From assembly GCA_002354135.1 (NCBI GenBank), contig DEKZ01000245.1, positions 1-27,453 of the forward strand: a stretch of 27,453 nt of DNA, given 5' to 3'. The notes under the pieces are model-generated. The model was not told where the DNA came from, did no database searches, and was given only the letters and a program-made list of their open reading frames with translations. Shown here one piece after another: positions 16,097 through 24,414 of the stretch (within the stretch, counting starts at the first letter, position 1; the number at the start of each line of letters is the position of its first letter). Both the position numbers and the translations under genes were made by a program. This stretch comes from Massilia sp. UBA2709. Lineage in GTDB: Bacteria > Pseudomonadota > Gammaproteobacteria > Burkholderiales > Burkholderiaceae_D.

Positions 16097-17644
16097 TTAC
16101 TTACCCCGTGCCGCCTCGAGCGTTGCTTCCAGCGGCGCCAGGTTGGCGCCGAGGAAGGCGCGCAGCGCGGCGCGCGCCGTGTCCGGATGTTCGCCGACCG
16201 GGGTGGCCACCATCAGGGCCGCGCCGTCGTCGCCATGCATCATCAGCTTGGCCTGGGCCTGCCACAGCTTGCCGACGTAGTCGTTGGCCGTGAAGCGCCC
16301 GTCGACCCAGTTCCAGTGCCAGACCAGGTAGTTGCCCTGCGGGCCCTTGACGCGGGTCTCGCGCAGCGTCAGCGCGCGGCCGCCGATCTCCTCGGTGCGC
16401 GCGCTCGAGGCCACGTGCTGGAAGCCTTCCTTGCGGTTGTCGACGCGGTTCACGGAGCTGATCAGGCGCTTGTCCGGACCCTGGTTGCGGTAGTACAGCA
16501 CGTTCAGCTCCACCGGGGCGCCGGCGGCCGTGTAGGCGCCTTTCAGGGTGGCGTCGGGGGCCATGTAGTTCGGGCTCCAGGTCGGCATGCCGGCCGGCTT
16601 CGATGCCAGGCGCGCGCCGTCGAGCGCCACCGGCGCCGGGTTGTGGGCGGCCTTGTCGCTGAGGATGGCCAGTGCCGGCCAGGCGGCGCAGATCAGCACG
16701 GCGGCGATGGCGGCGCCCAGGACCGGACGGGCGGCAGGGGAGGTCGCTGCCGTGGCGCCGGCTTTCGCCGCCGTCACGGCAGCCGCCGGCGCTTCGTCTT
16801 CCCTCCAGTAGCTGCCGATCCAGAACATGATGAACATGACCAGGCCGAAGAACAGCCAGCCGTAGATCAGGTGGTCGACGCCGGTGGCCAGGGCCATGTC
16901 GCTGGTGTGGCCGATCATCACGATCATGTAGGCGCGCAGGCCGTTGGCAATGATCGGCACCACGATCGACAGGCCGATGAACAGGGCGCGGCGCCAGAAC
17001 GAGCGGTAGCTCAGGTAGGCATACAGGCAGCCCAGGGTGATCGAGGAAATCAGGTAGCGCACGCCGCTGCAGGCTTCGACCACCGACCAGTTCCCGGTCG
17101 GCAGCTCGAACATGGTGCCGTTGCGCAGCACCGGGATGCCGGTCGCGCGCACTGCGGCGACCGTGAAGTCGGCGGTGAAGTTGATCAGGGGCTGGACGAA
17201 CACTTCGCCGAAGGGCACGGCGAACAGCAGGAACAGCAGCGGGAAGGTCAATGCGCCCGCCAGGCGGCGTCCCAGCAGGGCCAGGGCCAGCACCGGGAAC
17301 ATCGCGACGAACGCGTACTGCATCACGACCTGCACTTCGCCCGCGCGCGCCACCAGCCAGCCGGCGCCGCACAGGGCCAGCAGGACCAGGGCCGGCCACC
17401 AGGGCGCGACCGGGATCTGCTGGAAGACTTCGCGCCGGCGCCAGATCAGCCACAGGCTGATCGGTGCGATCGCGTAGCCGTGGGCGAAGGTCTCGGAGCT
17501 GTTCCACACCGAGACGATCGAGGCGGCCGTGCTCCAGTACAGCAGGAGCGGGGCCAGCAGGGCGGCAACGATGATGGCAACGGTCGGAACCGACATGCGC
17601 TCGCGCGCAGCGCCAGACAGCGCCTGGGTATCGTTCATCAGCAT
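16097..17644 (-). CDS. xrtA: Exosortase A fused to EpsI domain
   Basis: This 515-aa protein has two parts. Residues ~20-280 form a polytopic membrane domain with the exosortase catalytic residues: Cys192 (VVEACSGVR), Arg237 (ANGLRAYM) and His258 (VDHLIYGW). Residues ~300-515 carry a further membrane segment and a periplasmic EpsI-type domain (DUF3485-like; NVLYYRNQG, VWHWNWVDG). The transpeptidase-like enzyme cleaves the C-terminal PEP-CTERM sorting signal of exported proteins and probably attaches them to the EPS or envelope. ATG 17644 has GAGG at good spacing; ATG 17638 is a possible alternative. It overlaps the end of the upstream glycosyltransferase. No PEP-CTERM substrate gene is in the window. 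Confidence 0.96.
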   Translation of the reverse strand: MLMNDTQALSGAARERMSVPTVAIIVAALLAPLLLYWSTAASIVSVWNSSETFAHGYAIAPISLWLIWRRREVFQQIPVAPWWPALVLLALCGAGWLVARAGEVQVVMQYAFVAMFPVLALALLGRRLAGALTFPLLFLLFAVPFGEVFVQPLINFTADFTVAAVRATGIPVLRNGTMFELPTGNWSVVEACSGVRYLISSITLGCLYAYLSYRSFWRRALFIGLSIVVPIIANGLRAYMIVMIGHTSDMALATGVDHLIYGWLFFGLVMFIMFWIGSYWREDEAPAAAVTAAKAGATAATSPAARPVLGAAIAAVLICAAWPALAILSDKAAHNPAPVALDGARLASKPAGMPTWSPNYMAPDATLKGAYTAAGAPVELNVLYYRNQGPDKRLISSVNRVDNRKEGFQHVASSARTEEIGGRALTLRETRVKGPQGNYLVWHWNWVDGRFTANDYVGKLWQAQAKLMMHGDDGAALMVATPVGEHPDTARAALRAFLGANLAPLEATLEAARGK

Positions 17645-18885
17645 TCGAACCTCGTTTCGATGGTGGACAGGTGCGCCGGCCAGCTGTAGCGGCGCTCGAC
17701 GCTGGCGCGCGCGGCGCGGCCCATGGCCGGGTGGGGCGAACGCAAGAGGCCAATCACGCTGTCGGCGTAGTCGTCGGGGGCGTCGGCCACCAGCAGCTCG
17801 CGGCCGTCGACGGCATCGATGCCCTCGAAAGCCTGGGGCGAAGCGACCACCGGACGCGCCATCGCCATCGCTTCGAGCACCTTGTTCTGGATGCCGCGCG
17901 CGATGCGCAGCGGCGCCACCGCGACGCTGCAGTGGGCGAGGTAGGGACGCACGTCGGGCACGGTGCCGGTGACGACGATACCCTCGCTGGCCAGCGCCTG
18001 CACTTCCGGGCTCGGACGCGCGCCGACGATGTAGAAGCGCGCCTGCGGCACGGCCTCGCGCACGCGCGGCAGCACGTTGGCCGCGAACCACTTGACGGCG
18101 TCGACGTTCGGCCAGTAGTCCATCGCGCCGGTGAACACCAGCGCCTGCTCGCCCTCTTCGAACGGGTTGTCGTAGGCGCGCTCGGGGCTGAAGTACTCGG
18201 TATCGACGCCGTTGTTGAAGAAGCCGATCTTGGCGCGGCTTTCCGGCGCCAGGGTGCGGAACAGCTCGGCCTCGGGGTCGGACACGAACAGCGAGGCGTC
18301 GAACTGGTCGGCCACGCGGCGCTCGTAGTCGAGCAGGTGGCGCGCCTCGTGGCGGTAGACCCAGCTCATCGGCCACTTCTTCTTCTCGGCGTACTGGCGC
18401 CATTTATCCGAGTCGACGTCGCAGAAGTCGATCACGCGGCGCGCCGCCGGATAGTCCTCGGCGTACTGCGCCATCACCGACGAGAACATCATGATGCGCG
18501 CGATGCCGTGCTCGCGCATGGTCTTCGCGATCCAGGCCTTCATGCCGGCGTCGCGATAGTAGCCCAGCGAGAGCGACTTGCCGGTGGCGAGCGCCTTGGC
18601 GCTGCGGATCTTGCCCTGGGTCGGATTCAGGCGCACGAAATGGCTGCTGGCGCACAGGGCCTCGACCGTCGGCACGTACTGCCAGTCGTCCTCGTCGTCC
18701 ACGAAGGTGGCCAGGTGCACGCGGTACTTGCCCGATAGGTGCTTCAGCAGGTGGTACGAGCGGATCTTGTCGCCCTTGTTCGGCGGGTAGGGGATGCGGT
18801 GCACCAGCAGCAGCAGGTCCTGCTTGGCTGCCTCGGCGCTTGCTGCCGCCTTCTTTTGCAGCACGCCTTCGATGATCGAGTTCAT
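17638..18885 (-). CDS. Glycosyltransferase, PEP-CTERM/XrtA system (sugar transferase family)
   Basis: This 415-aa protein starts MNSIIEGVLQKK (18885). The first ~25 residues are Ala/Lys-rich, followed by the subfamily signature LLLLVHRIPYPPNKGDKIRS. Later motifs are MMFSSVMAQY, VIDFCDVDSDKWRQYA, FFNNGVDTEYFSPE and the donor-domain KVLEAMAMARPVVASP. This matches the XrtA-associated glycosyltransferase commonly encoded next to exosortase A (TIGR03087, from memory). It overlaps the deacetylase upstream (ATGA) and the exosortase downstream. It would add a sugar to the lipid-linked repeat unit at the cytoplasmic face. Confidence 0.95.
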   Translation of the reverse strand: MNSIIEGVLQKKAAASAEAAKQDLLLLVHRIPYPPNKGDKIRSYHLLKHLSGKYRVHLATFVDDEDDWQYVPTVEALCASSHFVRLNPTQGKIRSAKALATGKSLSLGYYRDAGMKAWIAKTMREHGIARIMMFSSVMAQYAEDYPAARRVIDFCDVDSDKWRQYAEKKKWPMSWVYRHEARHLLDYERRVADQFDASLFVSDPEAELFRTLAPESRAKIGFFNNGVDTEYFSPERAYDNPFEEGEQALVFTGAMDYWPNVDAVKWFAANVLPRVREAVPQARFYIVGARPSPEVQALASEGIVVTGTVPDVRPYLAHCSVAVAPLRIARGIQNKVLEAMAMARPVVASPQAFEGIDAVDGRELLVADAPDDYADSVIGLLRSPHPAMGRAARASVERRYSWPAHLSTIETRFEC

Positions 18886-19766
18886 GGCCGTTCCAGGAAA
18901 ATGCGGTCCATGCGGTCCCACGCGAAGTCGCGGGCCAGGGCGGCGATGCGCCCTTCCATGCGTTCGATGTTGATGTAGTGGCGGAAGCGCGCCTTGGCGC
19001 CGAGTCCCTCCGGACGGGGCTGGCCGGGATCGACTTCCCATGGGTGGAAGTAGAACAGCGCCGGCTCGTTATCCATCTCGTTGACGCGCTTGACCATCCA
19101 GCGCGACAGCGCGTAGGGCAGCAGGCGGAAGTAGCCGCCGCCGCCGGCCGGCAGCTTTTTCGAACCCAGCTGCACCGTGGTGATCGGCACTTCGAGCAGG
19201 CCGTCCGGGCCGTTCGGATAGAAGGCGAAGCGCGGCGCGTCCGGCATGCCGTAGTGGTCATGGTGGATCGGGTAGATGCTCGAGCTGTAGCGGTAGCCCG
19301 CTTCGGTCAGCGCCTCCAGCGCCCACAGGTTGCCGTGACCGATCGAGAAGCTCGGCGCGCGGTAGCCGATCACTTCCTGGCCGCCGATATCCTCCAGGAT
19401 CGCCTTGGCCGAACGGATGTCGTTGTCGAATTCGGCGCGGCTCTGGTCCGAGGCGCGCAGGTGGCCGTAGCCGTGGCTGGCCAGTTCGTGGCCGGCGGCG
19501 ACGATGCGGCGCACCATGCTTGGGTAGCGTTCGGCGATCCAGCCGAGGGTGAAGAAGGTGCCTTTTACGTCATGGCGCTCGAACAGCGCCAGGATGCGCT
19601 CGATGTTGGCTTCGACGCGGCATTCGCGGCTCGGCCAGCTGTCGCGGCTGATGTAGGGGGCAAAGGCCGAGACCTGGAAGTAGTCCTCGACGTCGCAGGT
19701 CATCGCGTTGCGGATGCGCTCGCCCGGCTGGCGCTGCGGCCGGGCTGCGGGAGTTTGCATTCTCAT
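18882..19766 (-). CDS. Polysaccharide deacetylase, XrtA/PEP-CTERM locus subfamily
   Basis: This 294-aa protein has the PEP-CTERM-locus NodB signature NAMTCDVEDYFQVSAFAPYI near the N-terminus (aspartates of the catalytic site). It continues with GTFFTLGWIAERYP, the histidine motif HELASHGYGHL, GYRAPSFSIG and YFHPWEVDPGQPRP. It would deacetylate EPS sugars. ATG 19766 overlaps the ATPase stop (ATGA); internal starts at 19760 or 19703 cannot be excluded, because the first 21 residues are poorly conserved in type (Arg/Gln-rich). There is no signal peptide. Many XrtA loci carry a FemAB-like gene next to it, which is absent here. Confidence 0.95.
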   Translation of the reverse strand: MRMQTPAARPQRQPGERIRNAMTCDVEDYFQVSAFAPYISRDSWPSRECRVEANIERILALFERHDVKGTFFTLGWIAERYPSMVRRIVAAGHELASHGYGHLRASDQSRAEFDNDIRSAKAILEDIGGQEVIGYRAPSFSIGHGNLWALEALTEAGYRYSSSIYPIHHDHYGMPDAPRFAFYPNGPDGLLEVPITTVQLGSKKLPAGGGGYFRLLPYALSRWMVKRVNEMDNEPALFYFHPWEVDPGQPRPEGLGAKARFRHYINIERMEGRIAALARDFAWDRMDRIFLERP

Positions 19767-20797
19767 TCCTGGGTATCCACGTGTTGGGCCGCCTGCGCGC
19801 CTTGCGGCGTGGCGACGATTTTCTTCAGGATCGACAGTACCGAGACGATCGATTTCTCGAGGCGCATCATGCGTTCGTCCAGCATCTCGGCGCTGTCGCG
19901 GCGCTCGGGCAACTGGCCCAGCTCATCGTCACCGAGGCTGTTTCCGAGGGCGCCGGCGGCCGGCGTGCCGACCGCGGTCGGCAACTGGAATTCTTCGCTG
20001 ATGTCGCTGATGACGGTCTTGATGTGTTCCTCGTTGAACTCGTGCAGTTCTTCCAGGTAGCCCATCAGCAGCACGCGGTCGAGCAGGGTATTGGTCTTGC
20101 GCGGGATGCCGCCGGTGTGGGCGAAGATCGCCGCGTGGGCGCCGTCGTCGAAAGCCGGGTCGCCGTTCCAGCCCACCGTGTGCAGGCGGTGCTCGATGTA
20201 GGCGCGGGTCTCCTGGGCGTCCATCGGGCCCAGGTGGTAGCTGGCGATCACGCGCTGGCGCAGCTGCTGCATGGTCGGGCTGTGCAGGGTGGCGCGGAAT
20301 TCCGGCTGGCCGAGCAGGAAGGTCTGCAGCAGCGACTTGTCGTCGGTCTGGAAGTTCGACAGCATGCGCAGTTCCTCGACCGTCTGCGGCTTGAGGTTCT
20401 GGGCTTCGTCGATGACCAGCAGGGCGCGCTTGCCCTGGCGGTCGACCGCGCGCAGGAACTGCTCGAGGCGGGTCAGGAGGTCGGTCTTGCTCGCGCCTTC
20501 GTACGGCAGGCCGAAGCCCGAGACCACCATGCGCAGCGTGTCGTCCGGATCGAGGTGGGTGTTGACGATGTGGGCGGCGACGATCTGGTCGGACGGCAGC
20601 TTGTTGAACAGGTTGCGCACCAGCGTGGTCTTGCCGGCGCCGACTTCGCCGGTGATGACGATGAAGCCTTCACCCTGCGACAGGCCGTATTCCAGGTAGG
20701 CCATGGCCCGCTTGTGGCCCTTGCTGCCGAAGAAAAAATGGGGATCGGGGCGCAGCTGGAAGGGCTTGGCCGAGAGTCCGTAATAGCTTTCGTACAT
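19763..20797 (-). CDS. XrtA/PEP-CTERM system-associated AAA ATPase (ExeA-like)
   Basis: This 344-aa protein starts MYESYYGLSAKPFQLRPDP, the hallmark of the ExeA/GspA-like ATPase group (TIGR03015, from memory). Walker A is GEVGAGKTT (residues 50-58), Walker B is LLVIDEAQN (DEAQ at 130-133) and a sensor-like segment LLGQPEFRATL follows. The C-terminal ~60 residues (QLPERRDSAEMLDERMMRLEKSIVSVLSILKKIV) look like a coiled coil, perhaps for oligomerisation. It is cytoplasmic and probably energises or organises EPS assembly or export; its exact role is not known. It lies 15 bases after the outer-membrane protein gene and overlaps the deacetylase by 4 bases. Confidence 0.95.
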   Translation of the reverse strand: MYESYYGLSAKPFQLRPDPHFFFGSKGHKRAMAYLEYGLSQGEGFIVITGEVGAGKTTLVRNLFNKLPSDQIVAAHIVNTHLDPDDTLRMVVSGFGLPYEGASKTDLLTRLEQFLRAVDRQGKRALLVIDEAQNLKPQTVEELRMLSNFQTDDKSLLQTFLLGQPEFRATLHSPTMQQLRQRVIASYHLGPMDAQETRAYIEHRLHTVGWNGDPAFDDGAHAAIFAHTGGIPRKTNTLLDRVLLMGYLEELHEFNEEHIKTVISDISEEFQLPTAVGTPAAGALGNSLGDDELGQLPERRDSAEMLDERMMRLEKSIVSVLSILKKIVATPQGAQAAQHVDTQE

Positions 20798-20812
20798 CGT
20801 GTCACTCCGTGT

Positions 20813-22375
20813 TTAGAGCTGCACCGTCAGGGTGGCTGCGACGGCGTTCTCGGTGTAATCGCGGCGGCTGACCTCGCTGTCGCCGACGACGCGGCGCACT
20901 TCCAGGCTGCCGCGCACCGAACGGCCGAAGCGGTGGGTCATCCCCAGGCGCAGCGTGTTCTGCTTGCTTTCCAAGTCGGTGTCGAGCGAGCGCGCGCGGG
21001 TCACCGACAGCGAAGCCAGGGCGCTCGAACGCGCGCTCAGGCGGTAGTTGTAGGCCGCCGTGACCCCAAGCTGGCGCACGCTGTCGTTCAGCGCGCGCAG
21101 CTGGCTGCCGAGCAGGCCGCTGTCGCTTTCGGCCGAGGACAGCGCGGTGCGCTCGCTGGCGTAGGCCGACAGCACGGCGCTGCTGTGGCGCCAGTTGAAC
21201 GCGCTCGATGCCTGGAACAGCTTCTGGCGCATGTAGCGGTTGGTCAGGTAGTTGATGTTGTCGGCCAGCGTGGCCGGCAGGCCGGCGGCGCGGATATAGC
21301 CTTCGACCGCCTGGCGCCGCAGCACCGGGTCCGGAATGCTCGCGGCGAACAGCGAGTCGAGCATCGACGCGGTGTCGATCGCGGCCGGCAGCGTGAACTG
21401 CGAGCGGCTGGTGGTGACGGTGTCCGAATAGCCCATCCGCCAGACGCTGTGGCGGCTGCGGTGCAGCGCGGCGAGCGTGCCGGTATTGCCGAGGTAATGG
21501 CGGCCGACCGACATCTGCAGGCTGGTGCGCGGCGAAGGCGTCCAGGCGAAGCCGCCCGACCAGCTGGCGCCCGAGGTGCGTCCGCCCAGGGCCTGGTAGT
21601 CGTACTTGTCGTAGCCGGCGGTGGCGGTCAGGGCCAGGGTCGAGCCGAGGCGGTAGTTCAGGCCGAGCAGGGCGTTCTGCGACGAGGTGTCGCCGAAACG
21701 CTCGTTGTCGACGTCCTGGCGCGACAGGCGCACATTCCAGCCGACGTTGCGAAAGCCCGTGCCGCTGACGACGTCGAGCGAGATCCCGTCGGCGGTGCTG
21801 TCGCCGAACATGCTGCCGGAATCGGTGTCGACGCTGTCGTGGCTGTAGCGCAGGATGCCGCTGGCGAAATTGCCGAAGCGGTGGGTCAGGTAGGGGCTGA
21901 CGCGCCAGGTCTTGACGTCGGTCTTGTTCTCGTCGCTGTAGCGGTTGCCGTTCTCGGCGATCGGGCCGAAGGCCGAGATGCTGCGCGCGCTGGCGCCCGC
22001 GCTGGCATCCACGTAGAACAGCTGGTCGACCACGTTGAAGCGGCCGTTGGCGTCGTATTGGTGCTGGCTGTTGCGCACGCCCGGCACGTCGTCTTCGCTG
22101 TAGTTGAAGTAGTACAGGCGGGCGTTGGCGGAGAATTCCACGCGCGAGCTCTTCGCCAGCACGTTAATCCCCGGCACCGCTTCGGTGACGAAGGACGAGC
22201 GCTTGCTGGCGTCGCTGCGCAGGTTGACGTTGTCGGTATAGGTTTCGCTCAGGCTGAACGTGGGGGTGACGGTCAGTTCAGCGTGGGCAGGAAGCGCCGC
22301 CAGCAGCGCCGCCGCCATCGGCGCCAGACACAGCGGGCGCGGCAGGCGCGAGCGCTTAGCCGTAGTGATAGTCAT
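20813..22375 (-). CDS. PEP-CTERM system-associated outer membrane beta-barrel protein
   Basis: This 520-aa protein has a Sec signal peptide (basic start, hydrophobic MAAALLAAL, cleavage after AHA at residue 32). It continues as alternating short strands rich in Tyr, Ser, Arg and Asp, for example LSETYTDNVNLRSD and ARLYYFNYSEDD. It ends in LTVQL, a hydrophobic C-terminal strand typical of outer-membrane barrels. It matches the XrtA-locus outer-membrane family (TIGR03016, from memory) and probably helps EPS pass or attach to the outer membrane. Its ATG lies inside the end of the kinase reading frame (20-base overlap), a coupling typical of this gene pair, so the kinase end of the locus is intact. 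Confidence 0.94.
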   Translation of the reverse strand: MTITTAKRSRLPRPLCLAPMAAALLAALPAHAELTVTPTFSLSETYTDNVNLRSDASKRSSFVTEAVPGINVLAKSSRVEFSANARLYYFNYSEDDVPGVRNSQHQYDANGRFNVVDQLFYVDASAGASARSISAFGPIAENGNRYSDENKTDVKTWRVSPYLTHRFGNFASGILRYSHDSVDTDSGSMFGDSTADGISLDVVSGTGFRNVGWNVRLSRQDVDNERFGDTSSQNALLGLNYRLGSTLALTATAGYDKYDYQALGGRTSGASWSGGFAWTPSPRTSLQMSVGRHYLGNTGTLAALHRSRHSVWRMGYSDTVTTSRSQFTLPAAIDTASMLDSLFAASIPDPVLRRQAVEGYIRAAGLPATLADNINYLTNRYMRQKLFQASSAFNWRHSSAVLSAYASERTALSSAESDSGLLGSQLRALNDSVRQLGVTAAYNYRLSARSSALASLSVTRARSLDTDLESKQNTLRLGMTHRFGRSVRGSLEVRRVVGDSEVSRRDYTENAVAATLTVQL

Positions 22376-23927
22376 ACGTCTCTTCGATGCCGGGGATGTC
22401 CCGGGCCTTGTTGTAGATGAGGTTGACGTTGCTGCAGCCTTCGAGCTGGCGCAACGATTCCTTGACCGCGTGCTGGGTCGTGGTCTGGGCTTCGACCACC
22501 ACGACGATCTGGCCCATGTGGCTGGCCAGGACGCGCGATTCGCTGGTCAGCAGCAGCGGCGGCGAATCGAAGATGATGACGCGGTCCGGATAGCGGTGCG
22601 CGATCTCGTTGACCAGGTTGCTCATCGTCGAGCTGGCCAGCAGCTCGGTGGCGCGCGGCGTGCTGGTGCCGGCGGGCAGGATGCTGAGGGTGTCGACGTT
22701 GGTGCGCAGCATGACGTCGGCGAAATCGAGCTTGTCGTCGATCAGGATGTCCATCAGGCCGCGCTGGGCCGGCAGGCCGAGGGTACGCAGCACCGAGGGG
22801 CGGGCGACGTCGGCGTCGACCAGCAGCACGGTGTGGTCCAGCTCCATGGCGATGCTCATCGCCAGGTTGATCGCGCAGTAGGTCTTGCCTTCGCCCGGCA
22901 GCGAGCTGGTCACCATGATCAGGTTGTTCGGACGGTCCGGCGCCGAGGCTTCGTTGAAGGCGCGCTTGAGCAGCGGGCGCTTGATGACGCGGAAGTCCTC
23001 GAGCAGGCTGGTGCGGCCGCTGGCGGCGGTCACCATGCCGGCTTCGCGCATGCGCACCAGGTCGAGGTCGACCTTGCGCGCGCGAGTAGCCAGCACGGCG
23101 GACTGGCGCGCCTGGTGCGAGGCGCTGTCGGGATCGATACCGCGCGCCTCGAGCGCTTCCCGCATTTGTTTGGTGCGCTGGCTGAATGCCTCCAGGTGTG
23201 GACCCTCCACGCCCTTGATGTCGAAGTCGATGCCGTTTTCGCGGTATGCAATCTCGTACCCCGCCTCCCGGAGATTGCGGCCGAGCTCAGCTTTGTAAAT
23301 GGTGTCCGCTTGGGTGCGAATCCGGAACAGCTCGTCGTTGGTCAGCGAACGCCACTTCTGTGCGTCGTGGTCATATGTGACCGCCACGACGACGTTGTGA
23401 TTGTGGAGCTGGGGGTCGTTCTCGCGGCTGGTCTCATGCTGGACCGTGGCGTAAAGCAGGTTGCCCGTCGGCTTGAACTGGTTCTGCCCATTTTCATCCT
23501 TTACCCGGACCTGGGCGCCGTGCTCTTCGAGCCATTTCATCGCAACCCGGTTTGCATCGACGTGCCCCTGCACTACCCGTTCATCGCCCCCGACCAGCCC
23601 GACGATGGAAACGCTCTTCGGCGCCGAAATCGTCATGTCGTAGCCGAGCCTTCGCTCATCCCCTCGCGAATTCGCCGACAGGTCCTGCACCTCTCCCGTT
23701 GCCGGGTTGGTGATCTCGCCGTCCAGGAATTTGACGAACTGCTCTTTGGTCACGGTCTCACCCGCAAGACCGAGCACCTCGGCGCCGTTCCCCTGCCAGG
23801 TCAAGTTGGCCTGCTCGTTAACATAATAGTTGTCGGCGCGGTCGTGAGCCGGGCCATCCGACTTGAGCGCATTATCGTGATAGCGTGCTGCGTCGTCACT
23901 GCTGCCCAGCTTGTAGAGTCCGATCAT
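22356..23927 (-). CDS. Chimeric frame: MobF relaxase domain fused to XrtA-associated tyrosine autokinase
   Basis: One open frame of 523 aa joins two unrelated proteins. Residues 1 to ~283 are a TrwC/TraI-type (MobF) relaxase: candidate catalytic tyrosines Y16 and Y34/Y35, SAPKSVS (101-107), and the metal-binding triad H164, H175 and H177 in HETSRENDPQLHNH. Residues ~285-523 are the XrtA-locus BY-kinase (TIGR03018-like): EDFRVIKRPLL, Walker A PGEGKT (344-349), Walker A' LLVDADVARPS (D371, D373), Walker B IIFDSPP (D454) and a short Tyr-rich end, YDYHYG. The relaxase lacks its usual C-terminal helicase and the kinase lacks its first ~60-70 residues. The start overlaps the upstream plasmid gene (ATGA) and the end overlaps the EPS outer-membrane gene. 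It may be a real fusion or an assembly join; the two halves are certain, their union is not. Confidence 0.85.
   Translation of the reverse strand: MIGLYKLGSSDDAARYHDNALKSDGPAHDRADNYYVNEQANLTWQGNGAEVLGLAGETVTKEQFVKFLDGEITNPATGEVQDLSANSRGDERRLGYDMTISAPKSVSIVGLVGGDERVVQGHVDANRVAMKWLEEHGAQVRVKDENGQNQFKPTGNLLYATVQHETSRENDPQLHNHNVVVAVTYDHDAQKWRSLTNDELFRIRTQADTIYKAELGRNLREAGYEIAYRENGIDFDIKGVEGPHLEAFSQRTKQMREALEARGIDPDSASHQARQSAVLATRARKVDLDLVRMREAGMVTAASGRTSLLEDFRVIKRPLLKRAFNEASAPDRPNNLIMVTSSLPGEGKTYCAINLAMSIAMELDHTVLLVDADVARPSVLRTLGLPAQRGLMDILIDDKLDFADVMLRTNVDTLSILPAGTSTPRATELLASSTMSNLVNEIAHRYPDRVIIFDSPPLLLTSESRVLASHMGQIVVVVEAQTTTQHAVKESLRQLEGCSNVNLIYNKARDIPGIEETYDYHYG
23070..23090. other. Plasmid/EPS-locus junction
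   Basis: Upstream codons (residues up to ~281, VLAT) read as relaxase and downstream codons (from ~285, KVDLDLVRMREAGMV) read as tyrosine autokinase. The switch lies in a CGCGCGCGC stretch at 23077-23085, a plausible short homology. Base composition also changes here, from very GC-rich (lower coordinates) to clearly less GC-rich (higher coordinates). No insertion sequence, integrase or att-like direct repeat is visible at the joint. Confidence 0.8.
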
Positions 23928-24412
23928 GGGCGCTCCCCGTAAAACGCTTGAACGGTGAAACTACGCTCATCCGGCCGAGGACGGACCAGAAGCTCGACGC
24001 GCTCCCTTTCGAAGCGCTTACCATGGTTGTAATCTGCGGGTGAAAACAGGATCTTGCGCAGGGGCCGGCCAGACGCATCCACCGTCAAGACGGCGATGTT
24101 AGGAAAATCGTTCGCGTCGCCCAGGTTCGTCAAATCGAACGAAATGGGAACACCCACCTGGGTGGCTGCGCCGGCACGCAGCCCGGAAACCTGCAGGAAT
24201 GCAGGATCGTTCGTCTGTGGCCGCAGGCTCATCTTGCCCCGGACCCCATCATCCCACACGCGTTTTACTGCTGCGTCATTCTTGTTGAGACCGTCCGTGA
24301 CGGCATCGGTGATTTCAGCGCGAAACACGTAAGCGGCCGTAGCGGCCAGTAACGCGCCCATGAACAAAGTATTGATAGCACGTCGGATAAGTGTCGGTTC
24401 GGTCGCCAGCAT
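23924..24412 (-). CDS. Unrecognised 162-aa membrane-anchored protein of the transfer module
   Basis: One N-terminal transmembrane segment (residues ~13-30, INTLFMGALLAATAAYVF) is followed by a presumably periplasmic domain. That domain holds beta-rich sequence (VGVPISFDLTNLGDANDFPNIAVLTVDASGRPLRKILFSPADY), reminiscent of small periplasmic beta-sandwich domains (DUF3426-like in feel; not verified). It starts 2 bases after the coupling-protein stop and its own stop overlaps the relaxase start (ATGA), so it belongs to the mobilisation operon between coupling protein and relaxase. A role at the interface of coupling protein and secretion channel is a guess from position and topology. Confidence 0.8.
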   Translation of the reverse strand: MLATEPTLIRRAINTLFMGALLAATAAYVFRAEITDAVTDGLNKNDAAVKRVWDDGVRGKMSLRPQTNDPAFLQVSGLRAGAATQVGVPISFDLTNLGDANDFPNIAVLTVDASGRPLRKILFSPADYNHGKRFERERVELLVRPRPDERSFTVQAFYGERP

Positions 24413-24414
24413 GA

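Noticed and set aside
17645..18403. Long N-terminal extension of exosortase A
   Set aside because: Out-of-frame reading of the overlapping glycosyltransferase; ATG 17644 has its own ribosome-binding site.
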